The notes under the pieces are model-generated. The model was not told the origin of the DNA and did not search any database. It saw only the letters and a program-made list of their open reading frames with translations. The position numbers and the translations under genes were made by a program. This document shows positions 25,873 through 32,771 of a stretch of 64,000 bases of DNA, piece after piece. This DNA is from Paenibacillus sp. FSL H8-0537 (GTDB lineage Bacteria > Bacillota > Bacilli > Paenibacillales > Paenibacillaceae), in contig NZ_CP150290.1 of NCBI RefSeq assembly GCF_038051995.1, positions 2,780,001-2,844,000 on the forward strand, read 5' to 3'. The stretch's first letter is position 1. The number at the start of each line of letters is the position of its first letter.

Positions 25873-26641
25873 GCTTGAAGAGCTGCTGGCGAAGGCGCAG
25901 GCTGCACGCAGCTCTATTATCGATATGGCGGCCCGCGAGACGGGCTGCCATATCGGCGGCAGCTTGTCGGTTATCGATTTGCTCATTGGCGCCTATGCAA
26001 AATATCATCATGACGCGGATACGGCCATCGTGCTGAGCAAAGGTCATTCCGCAGCGGCGTTATATGCGGCATTGTACCAGTACGGGATTTTGTCCGATGA
26101 TCCTGCTGCCTCCTACGGCGGGGCAGATTCGCTGTTCACCGGGCATCCCAACCCGAAGCTGCCGGGCATCCCTTTTGCCACCGGCAGTCTCGGGCATGGG
26201 GTAGCCTATGCAGCTGGCTGGGCGCTTGGACAAAAGCTGCGGCGCACGAGAGGGGTTGGCATTGCCATCGGCGGTGATGGCGAGCTTCAGGAAGGGCTAT
26301 GCTGGGAAACGGCACAGCTCATACAGGCGAAGGGCATTACGAATTTCATTTATGTCGTCGATTGCAACGGGGGGCAAAATGATGGCCTGCTAGCCGACAT
26401 ATCCCCGCTGTCGAATTTGCGGGAGCGCTTTGAAGCCTTTGGCTTTCAGGTGAAGGAGATCGACGGCCATGATCTCGGGCAAATTATTGCAGCTCTGGAG
26501 CCAGGCGGGGAGAAGCCGCTGGCGATTTTGGCTCATACGGTGAAGGGCAAGGGCGTAGCTGCCATAGAAGGTAATCCACATGCCCACTATGCCAAAATTT
26601 CTGAGAAAATAGCGCTGAAATGGAAGAGGGGCTTGCAATGA
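25835..26641 (+). CDS. transketolase, N-terminal (ThDP-binding) subunit
   Basis: 268 residues, the N-terminal half of a split transketolase. It carries the thiamine diphosphate/Mg motif GDGELQEG ending in the CNGGQND region, the SKGHSAAALYAALYQYG block, and GHPNPKLPGIPFATGSLGHG. With the next gene it would move a two-carbon ketol unit. In the vazabitide-type pathway the acceptor is the carrier-bound semialdehyde, which lengthens Glu to a seven-carbon chain. The start lies 38 bases inside the kinase-hydrolase gene, with GGAGGAGGG upstream. Housekeeping transketolase is normally one 660-residue chain, so this is a dedicated enzyme. Confidence 0.92.
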   Translation: MDTLVQLPNRSAELEELLAKAQAARSSIIDMAARETGCHIGGSLSVIDLLIGAYAKYHHDADTAIVLSKGHSAAALYAALYQYGILSDDPAASYGGADSLFTGHPNPKLPGIPFATGSLGHGVAYAAGWALGQKLRRTRGVGIAIGGDGELQEGLCWETAQLIQAKGITNFIYVVDCNGGQNDGLLADISPLSNLRERFEAFGFQVKEIDGHDLGQIIAALEPGGEKPLAILAHTVKGKGVAAIEGNPHAHYAKISEKIALKWKRGLQ

Positions 26642-27372
26642 GCAGCTTGGCAGCAAGAGAGGCCTATAAAGATGAATTAACGAAGCTGGCAGCGGATAAT
26701 GCGAACATTATTTGCTTAGAGGCGGATTTGGGCGGAAAAGAGCATCCTTTTCAGCAAAGCTATCCGGATCGTTTCTTCAATCTAGGCATAGCAGAGCTCG
26801 CCAGTGTAGATATTGCTGCGGGGCTGTCGAAGGCAGGCTTCGTGCCGTTTTTCTCGACCTTTGCGTCATTTGCTGCGCTGCGGGCGGCAGAGGGCGTGAA
26901 GCTGGCGCTAGGGTATATGGGTGAAAATATTAAAATCGTCGCGGCCTATGGCGGAGTATCAGGCGGCTGGTTTGGGACAACGCATCATTGCCTGGAGGAC
27001 ATCGCAGTTATCCAGACGTTCCAGAATATCCGCATCGCTTGTCCGCATGGGGAAGCGGAGACGAGGCGGGTTGTGCAGGAGGCGGCAGCGTCAAATGAGC
27101 CCTACTACATCCGCCTGTCTCGCAATGACAAGTTCGATAGCCTCGCCCGTGATGAGGCAGGCAGCTGCCGCGAGCTGCTGTTTGAAGGCGCTGTGCGCAG
27201 CGAGGCAAAGCTATGCCTGGTGTCGATTGGCGAGCAGGCCACTGAAATATGCAGCCGGATCTTTCAGGAAAATGAGCGGGTCAACCATGCGCATCTTTGC
27301 TATGTGGACCGCGACAGCCTAAAGCGTTACAAAGCGGAGCTGCAAGCGGCAGCGGGAACCTTCCTCGTGTAG
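26638..27372 (+). CDS. transketolase, C-terminal subunit (ends early at a frameshift)
   Basis: 244 residues containing the pyrimidine-binding domain with the catalytic Glu (FNLGIAELASVDIAAGLSK), and part of the C-terminal domain. The frame stops at TAG 27370-27372 just after TFLV, exactly where homologues continue V-V-E-E-H. The rest of the protein (about 67 residues) is found one frame back, so one base is missing relative to an intact gene of about 311 codons. The start at 26638 overlaps the N-subunit stop and follows GAGGGG. The active site lies mainly in the retained part, so some function is conceivable. Confidence 0.85.
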   Translation: MSSLAAREAYKDELTKLAADNANIICLEADLGGKEHPFQQSYPDRFFNLGIAELASVDIAAGLSKAGFVPFFSTFASFAALRAAEGVKLALGYMGENIKIVAAYGGVSGGWFGTTHHCLEDIAVIQTFQNIRIACPHGEAETRRVVQEAAASNEPYYIRLSRNDKFDSLARDEAGSCRELLFEGAVRSEAKLCLVSIGEQATEICSRIFQENERVNHAHLCYVDRDSLKRYKAELQAAAGTFLV

Positions 27373-27572
27373 AGGAGCACCGGGCTGCTGGCGGTACAGC
27401 GTCCAGTCTCGCTCTGCTGCTGCCGGAGAGCCGGGTCTACTCGCATGATTGCGGCGAGGAATGGCCGATATATGGCGGCAGCCATACAGAGGTGCTGCAC
27501 TATTTAGGTTTTGGCTATGAAGCGCTGACAAGGCAGATCGCAGAGCTCGGAGGAGATGCTGATGATATTTAG
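27369..27572 (+). pseudogene. out-of-frame C-terminal remainder of the transketolase subunit
   Basis: Reading from GTA at 27369 in the -1 frame gives VEEHRAAGGTASSLALLL and on to GYEALTRQIAEL, a normal transketolase C-terminal domain, stopping at 27570-27572. It has no start codon or ribosome site of its own. No slippery heptamer stands at the junction (CCTTCCTCGTGTAG). Either a sequencing error or a real mutation explains it. Confidence 0.8.
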
Positions 27573-28782
27573 CGTGCTGCGGCCAGCGAAATTCCGTTAT
27601 TTTTTTCTCTCGGACATTATTTCCGGCTTCGGAGTAGGGATGAGCACCATTGGTGCCAACTGGTTTCTAATGGACCAGACGGGCTCAATCAGCGCGATTG
27701 GGTTTATGCTGTCGCTCAATGTAATCGCCGGCTTTCTAATTTCACCGTTTGTGGGCAGCTTGACTGACAAGTTTAATCGCAAAGCGATTATTCAGTGGAC
27801 GTATTTCATCAGGGCGGCAGCTGTGCTGGCTATTATGGGCTTGTTTTTATGGACCGGATTCCGCATTGAATATTTGTATTTATTTACGATTGTGAATGGG
27901 ATGGGCTGGACCATCTATATGTCGGCCTCCCGCAGTCTGGTGCAGGAGCTGCTGCCTGAGAAGGATTTGATCAAGGGCAATTCCTTAATTGAAATCAGCC
28001 TGCAGGTCGGCATGTTTATGGCGGGTGCAGCATCGGGCGTGCTGTATAAATATTCGGGCTTTGAGGTGATTTTGCTCATTAATGCGCTTGTGTTTATCGT
28101 CAGCAGCCTGCTGCTGTACCGGGTCAGCTATGAAGCGATTGCAGTCGAAAATAAAAAAGAATCGTTTGTTTCCAGCTTTAAAAATGGACTCAGCTATTTG
28201 GCTGAACGCCCGTTTATTTTTTTCCTCGGCGTCATCGCTATTATTCCGTTAGTGTCCACGATGATTTATAATGTCGTGCTGCCGGGTTATGTGAGCGATG
28301 CTGTCAAGGGAGATTCGGTCGTATTCGGCCTTTCGGATATGTTTTATGGCATTGGCGGACTGCTATCGGGCTTCATTGCTGCTCCGCTGGCTGCGAAATT
28401 ATCTAAAAATACGACGATTGCTTTATTTTTCGCCGTAGCCTTTGGCGTATTAATCGCTGTCGCGTTCAACACATTTGCGTTTGTCCTGTATTTGGGCAGT
28501 ATGCTCATCGGCCTCAGCAACTCCTCGCTGCGAATCGTCATGACGACAACGCTGATGGAGGAGGTATCGAAGTCCTATATGGGCCGGGCGATGTCGGTAT
28601 GGATGGCCATTTCGCTGCTGCTTCAGACGGTATCCGCTTCGGCGCTGGGCTTGCTCATCGACCGTTATTCGGCAGCAGTCGGCTTTCTCTGCATGGGCGG
28701 GCTGATGCTCGTGGGGCTGATTTTGCACCGGATGCTAGTAGCAAGCAGCGGCGTAAAGGCGAAAAAAACGCTGGAGGTATAA
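27562..28782 (+). CDS. MFS transporter (probable exporter of the cluster product)
   Basis: About 406 residues with twelve predicted membrane helices, MFS_3/EntS-like. The first loop carries the family signature (GSLTDKFNRKAIIQWTY). The N-terminal FRYFFLSDIISGFGVGMSTIGANW segment is typical of the macrolide/siderophore efflux branch. ATG at 27562 is preferred because GGAGGAG (27549-27555) is six bases away; ATG 27556 is too close. It overlaps the end of the transketolase remainder. As the last clearly coupled gene after the biosynthetic enzymes, export or self-protection is the likely job. Confidence 0.88.
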   Translation: MIFSVLRPAKFRYFFLSDIISGFGVGMSTIGANWFLMDQTGSISAIGFMLSLNVIAGFLISPFVGSLTDKFNRKAIIQWTYFIRAAAVLAIMGLFLWTGFRIEYLYLFTIVNGMGWTIYMSASRSLVQELLPEKDLIKGNSLIEISLQVGMFMAGAASGVLYKYSGFEVILLINALVFIVSSLLLYRVSYEAIAVENKKESFVSSFKNGLSYLAERPFIFFLGVIAIIPLVSTMIYNVVLPGYVSDAVKGDSVVFGLSDMFYGIGGLLSGFIAAPLAAKLSKNTTIALFFAVAFGVLIAVAFNTFAFVLYLGSMLIGLSNSSLRIVMTTTLMEEVSKSYMGRAMSVWMAISLLLQTVSASALGLLIDRYSAAVGFLCMGGLMLVGLILHRMLVASSGVKAKKTLEV

Positions 28783-28807
28783 ATTTAATTATTAAAGGAG
28801 AATGGCT

Positions 28808-30043
28808 ATGACCAAACCGAAAATCGTCGCTTTTGTTGAGCCGAGCTTCTACGGGGTGAGCTTTGCAAGAGCGGCCTTCCAGCAGGGCTGCACGGTAATC
28901 TCGATTGTATCCTCTGTGGATAACCCGCGCACGTATGGCTATGAGGGCATTTACCATGATTTAATTGTTGCGGATATTAGAGATGAGGAGTCTGTCTACG
29001 AGGCGATCCGCGGCTCAGCGTATTTCGGCAAGCTGGATGCTTTGATTCCGGCGACAGACTATGCCTCTCATTTGACGGCAAAGGTCGCAGAGCGGCTGGG
29101 GCTTAGAAGCGTGCCTTATGAAGCGGCGTTAAAATCAAGAAATAAAGATTTGGCCCGCGAAGCCTATGAGGCGTTTGGGGTGCCAAGCGCAAAATACAGG
29201 AAGGTGAGAACCTATGAGGAAGCGGAAGCTGCGGCTCGTGAAATTGGCTATCCAATTGTACTTAAGCCGACCAATTGTGCAAGCAGCCAAAATGTCTATT
29301 TCATTTCCGGGCAGGATGAGCTGAAGGAAGCGATGGCGATCATCTCGGATTTTAAAGTAACGTATATGGATTTCAAAGTGAGAGAGGAATATTTGGTTGA
29401 AGAATATTTGGAGGGCCAGGAGTTCAGCGTGGAGATTTTTCTTGAAAATAGCGAGCCATCGTTTGCAGTCGTTACCGAAAAAATAACGTCACCGCTGCCT
29501 TATTTCGTCGAGGTGGCGCATACGCTGCCGACCTCCGTGCATACGGATAAACAAGCGGAAATTATTGATACGGCGGTAAGCGCGCTGCGGGCAATAGGAA
29601 TTACGGATGGTCCCAGCCATGTCGAGGTGAAGCTTTCGGAGCAAGGTCCGCGAATTATTGAAGTGAACGGCAGGCCGGGAGGCGACAATATTTCCTCTGA
29701 TCTGCTCGTTCAAGCGCTTGGTGTAGATTTTTTTGAAGCGACCGTACATTATTATTTAGCGGAGCCTGTAAATGTTCATGCCAGCCGCAGCCGGGCAGCG
29801 GCGATCGCTTATTTGCTGGCCGAGAAGGACGGCACCGTTGCCTCCGTAAAAGGTCTTGAGCATTTGCAGCCGGGAGACGCTATCGTTCGTTCGCATATTT
29901 CGGTGCAGCAAGGAGACCAGATTTCCGTAGCTAAAAGCTCGGATGACAGGCTCGGTTATGTCATAACTGTGGCGGATACACCGCAGGAGGCGAAGCAGGC
30001 CGCACTTGATTTAATAAGCAAGGTAGAGCTGGTCTATCAGTAG
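28808..30043 (+). CDS. ATP-grasp amino-acid ligase (BacD-like)
   Basis: About 411 residues. A preATP-grasp domain (residues 1-105) is followed by the ATP-grasp fold: IGYPIVLKPTNCASSQNVY (nucleotide loop), EEYLEGQEFSVEIF, HVEVKLSEQGPRIIEVNGRPGGD (Mg-binding Glu/Asn), then a C-terminal CPSase-like tail. This is the layout of L-amino-acid ligases such as BacD and of carnosine synthase. It would couple the released amino acid to a second one. AAAGGAG lies seven bases before the ATG at 28808; ATG 28802 is too close. Purine-type carboxylases are an alternative but no purine genes adjoin. Confidence 0.85.
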   Translation: MTKPKIVAFVEPSFYGVSFARAAFQQGCTVISIVSSVDNPRTYGYEGIYHDLIVADIRDEESVYEAIRGSAYFGKLDALIPATDYASHLTAKVAERLGLRSVPYEAALKSRNKDLAREAYEAFGVPSAKYRKVRTYEEAEAAAREIGYPIVLKPTNCASSQNVYFISGQDELKEAMAIISDFKVTYMDFKVREEYLVEEYLEGQEFSVEIFLENSEPSFAVVTEKITSPLPYFVEVAHTLPTSVHTDKQAEIIDTAVSALRAIGITDGPSHVEVKLSEQGPRIIEVNGRPGGDNISSDLLVQALGVDFFEATVHYYLAEPVNVHASRSRAAAIAYLLAEKDGTVASVKGLEHLQPGDAIVRSHISVQQGDQISVAKSSDDRLGYVITVADTPQEAKQAALDLISKVELVYQ

Positions 30044-30091
30044 CCTAAGCAGGCTTGCGATTTTAAACAAATACAGGGGGACTGCAAGCAG

Positions 30092-30643
30092 ATGACGAAC
30101 ATTTTGATTGTGAACGGACATGATTATTATGACAGAGCGCAAGGGAAGCTGACCCAGACGCTCCTTGCAGCGGCGGTCTCACAGCTCTCTGAGCAGCATG
30201 CTGTTCAGACAACCACGGTTGCAGAGGGCTATGAGGTGGAGCAGGAAATTGAAAAATTCCAATGGGCCGACGTTATTATTTTTCAGACGCCTATTTATTG
30301 GTTCAGCATTACAGGCCTGCTCAAAAAATATATCGACGACATTTACCTGCCGAATATATTTTTCGGCAAAGCGGTAGAGTTTGGCCGTGGCGGGCTGCTC
30401 ACCGATAAAAAATATATGCTGTCGCTCACATGGGGAGCGTCCGCTGCCGCTTTCTCGGTTCCAGCGGGCTTCCTGGAAGGAAAAAGCGAGGACGAGGTGC
30501 TATTCAGCGTGCATAAAACCCAAGAGTATTGCGGGCTTAAGCAGCTGCCTACCTTCTCGCTTTATTCTTCCATGCGTGAGCCTGATGTGGGAGATGGCTT
30601 AGCGAAGCTTAAGGAGCATTTGAAAAAGACCTTCGAGCTTTGA
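30092..30643 (+). CDS. flavodoxin-fold NAD(P)H oxidoreductase (MdaB/KefF-like)
   Basis: 183 residues, Flavodoxin_2 family. N-terminal ILIVNGHDYYDRAQGKLTQTL (FMN phosphate loop), the QTPIYWFSITGLLKKYIDD motif and the LSLTWGASAAAF block are typical of quinone reductases such as MdaB. It has its own ribosome site (AGGGGG) 48 bases after the ligase stop. It may tailor the product of the cluster or simply be the next gene; nothing in the sequence decides. It converges on acuC with only 47 bases between stops and no clear terminator. Confidence 0.85.
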   Translation: MTNILIVNGHDYYDRAQGKLTQTLLAAAVSQLSEQHAVQTTTVAEGYEVEQEIEKFQWADVIIFQTPIYWFSITGLLKKYIDDIYLPNIFFGKAVEFGRGGLLTDKKYMLSLTWGASAAAFSVPAGFLEGKSEDEVLFSVHKTQEYCGLKQLPTFSLYSSMREPDVGDGLAKLKEHLKKTFEL

Positions 30644-30690
30644 GTCGGAGCCAAATTCATAGCTAGCCCGCCACGTTCGGTCAAGCCAGC

Positions 30691-31914
30691 TTATAAATCT
30701 TGAATAGCAATTTCGCAGATGGCACGATTTTTGGTTTCAATTTCACTACGGCGGGGTATGGGCGGAATATGCGCCAAATCATCCAGCCACCATTCGGGCA
30801 GCTCACTAGGGCTGCTTTTTTGCCATTTATCGAGCCACTGCTGGGGCAGTCGCAGCTTGCTCTCAAGAAGGGGCTGCGTTTTCTCCAATCCCGCAGCAGC
30901 TCTGCCCGCAAGCTCCAAGGCGATAGGGTGATCGGTCATCGTCAGCCATACAAGTGCCCAAGCACGCGGAACGACGCGCCAAAGGTCATAGCCGCCGCCG
31001 CCCAGCGCTACCCATTTGCCGCCCGCAAACGTATGGGCCAGCTCATGGATAATGGCAGGCATTTCGCTATATATGCGCATGCTGCAATGAACATGCGACA
31101 GCGGATCATAAGCGTGCGCATCGCAGCCATGCTGGCTAATAATAATGTCGGGCCTGAAAGCGGCCGCGACCTTCGTAATGGAGGAGCGGAAGCATTCCAG
31201 CCACGAATCGTCCTCCGTATAAGGCTCCATGGGCAGATTAAAGCAGGTGCCAACGCCCGCATCGGCTCCTTTTTCATACACATAGCCGGTGCCGGGGAAA
31301 AGAAACTTGCCCGTCTCATGGATGGAGTAGGTGCATACATCGGGATCATTGTAGAAAATCCACTGCACCCCGTCGCCATGATGGACATCGGTGTCGATAT
31401 AAAGCACCCTCGCGTTGTACGTTTCTCGCAAATGCTTGATGGCTACAGCTGCGTCATTGTAGACACAGAATCCGGAACCGCGCTCTGGAAAAGCGTGATG
31501 CAGCCCGCCTGCCATATGATAAGCATGCAGCGTCTGCCCGCTCATCACCTGCTCCGCCGCTTCTACAGAACCGGCAACGATAGCTGCCGCTGCGTCATGC
31601 ATGCCGGGGAAAAAAGGCGTATCCTCTGTATCCAGCCCAAATTGCCCGGAGCTGTCTTGCTCTTCTAGTGCAGGTGTCTGCGTGCTGAGCTGCCTAACTG
31701 CTTCTATGTAATCCTCGCGATGCGCCAGCGCGAGCATTTGGCTGCTTGCTTGGCGGCTGGTCTCATGCCATTGCTCCTCTGGGAGCGCGCCCAGCGTTTG
31801 AAGCAGGTCGACCGTAAGCGTCAGCCTGATCGGATTAAAAGGATGCTCCTCGCCAAATTTATAAAGCGAGCAGTCTGGCTGATGCACAAAAATAGCATTT
31901 GACGGCATAAGCAT
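30691..31914 (-). CDS. acuC: acetoin utilization protein AcuC (histone deacetylase family)
   Basis: A zinc-dependent protein deacetylase; in Bacillus AcuC removes the acetyl group from acetyl-CoA synthetase and so reactivates it. It has 407 residues. The active-site blocks are HMAGGLHHAF (paired histidines), DTDVHHGDGVQ (zinc ligands), SQHGCDAHAYDP (third ligand) and GGGGYDLWRV. GGAGGAGG precedes the start on the minus strand. It is co-oriented with acuA, 43 bases downstream of it; acuB, found between them in Bacillus subtilis, is absent. Confidence 0.95.
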   Translation of the reverse strand: MLMPSNAIFVHQPDCSLYKFGEEHPFNPIRLTLTVDLLQTLGALPEEQWHETSRQASSQMLALAHREDYIEAVRQLSTQTPALEEQDSSGQFGLDTEDTPFFPGMHDAAAAIVAGSVEAAEQVMSGQTLHAYHMAGGLHHAFPERGSGFCVYNDAAVAIKHLRETYNARVLYIDTDVHHGDGVQWIFYNDPDVCTYSIHETGKFLFPGTGYVYEKGADAGVGTCFNLPMEPYTEDDSWLECFRSSITKVAAAFRPDIIISQHGCDAHAYDPLSHVHCSMRIYSEMPAIIHELAHTFAGGKWVALGGGGYDLWRVVPRAWALVWLTMTDHPIALELAGRAAAGLEKTQPLLESKLRLPQQWLDKWQKSSPSELPEWWLDDLAHIPPIPRRSEIETKNRAICEIAIQDL

Positions 31915-31957
31915 AAACGAATCACGTCCTCCTCCGGCTCATTACGCCGATCTATCC

Positions 31958-32593
31958 TTAATACATAAACCGCTGCCGAAACCGGACGCGGTCAAACTGT
32001 TCGATGGATGCCAGCGGTACTTCGCTGCCAATCCGCACCATCAGGCAGTTGGCGGGATGGGAGCATATTTCCGGATCATCCGTTGCGTACCAAATCATAT
32101 CGACTGATTTCATCAGCTTTTCCATCATCGTGCGATAGTCCCAGACGCTGAGTCCCGTGCTTTTCAAATCCCAATGCCAATAATATTCCGTTGTGAAAAT
32201 AATTAGGTTTTCCAACTGCTGCTCCGCGAAGGCGAGCTGGATCATTTTTTTGCCGAGCCCATAGGAGCGGTAATCATTAGCTACTTCGACAGCGCCAAGC
32301 TCGACCAAATCGATCATATTTCCTTCGGACCACCGCTCCAGCTCATCGGGATAATGGAAGGTGACATAACCGACGATGCAACCGGCCTCCCGGGCCAAAA
32401 TAATGCGCCCTTCCGCCAAACCGGCGATTTCGACTAGCGCTTCATGCTGTTCCGCAGGCCTGCGAAATGCATCAAGGTCCGGATGCATAGCAAGCAGCGT
32501 TAGCTGCTCAGCAGGAACAGGCCCTTCCAGCACAAGCTCCCGTCCGTCTGCGAGTATAATTTTGTCTTGCTGGTAGTGTTTGCGATGCTGCAA
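31958..32593 (-). CDS. acuA: protein acetyltransferase AcuA (acetoin utilization)
   Basis: A GNAT-family enzyme that acetylates the active-site lysine of AcsA and switches it off. It has 211 residues. The acetyl-CoA pocket LGAVEVANDYRSYGLGKKMI is near residues 98-117, followed by LIIFTTEYYWHWDLKSTGLSVWDYR, characteristic of AcuA. TTG at 32593 is the start, with AGGGGAG seven bases upstream. Divergent from its target acsA, as in Bacillus. An extended -10 (TGCTATAAC on the minus strand, about 32649-32657) is a likely promoter. Confidence 0.93.
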   Translation of the reverse strand: MQHRKHYQQDKIILADGRELVLEGPVPAEQLTLLAMHPDLDAFRRPAEQHEALVEIAGLAEGRIILAREAGCIVGYVTFHYPDELERWSEGNMIDLVELGAVEVANDYRSYGLGKKMIQLAFAEQQLENLIIFTTEYYWHWDLKSTGLSVWDYRTMMEKLMKSVDMIWYATDDPEICSHPANCLMVRIGSEVPLASIEQFDRVRFRQRFMY

Positions 32594-32704
32594 GGCATAC
32601 TCCCCTCTCTGTGGTGCTGCCTAAATGGTAAAGCTAGTTCTACTAATGGTTATAGCAAACATTCAGCCAAATGAAAAGCATAGTCGAAAATAAAGTAGAT
32701 ATGT

Positions 32705-32730
32705 TATAATCGTCCATGTAAGCGTATTCC
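32705..32730 (+). promoter_or_regulatory. acsA promoter -10 with an overlapping CcpA (cre) site
   Basis: TATAAT at 32705-32710 is followed at 32716-32730 by ATGTAAGCGTATTCC, which fits the cre consensus WTGNAANCGNWNNCW at 14 of 15 positions. A cre just after the -10 fits CcpA repression of the acu/acs region, which is established in Bacillus subtilis. The -35 is weak. Confidence 0.55.
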
Positions 32731-32771
32731 ACTCGGTAAAGGTGTAATAGATTTGATGGGAGAGTGATAGA

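Noticed and set aside
27355..27385. Programmed -1 frameshifting in the transketolase gene
   Set aside because: There is no slippery X XXY YYZ heptamer and no clear downstream stem; an error or mutation is simpler.
30700..31668. 322-codon plus-strand frame antisense to acuC
   Set aside because: acuC has all catalytic motifs; the antisense product is unrecognisable and lacks a ribosome site.
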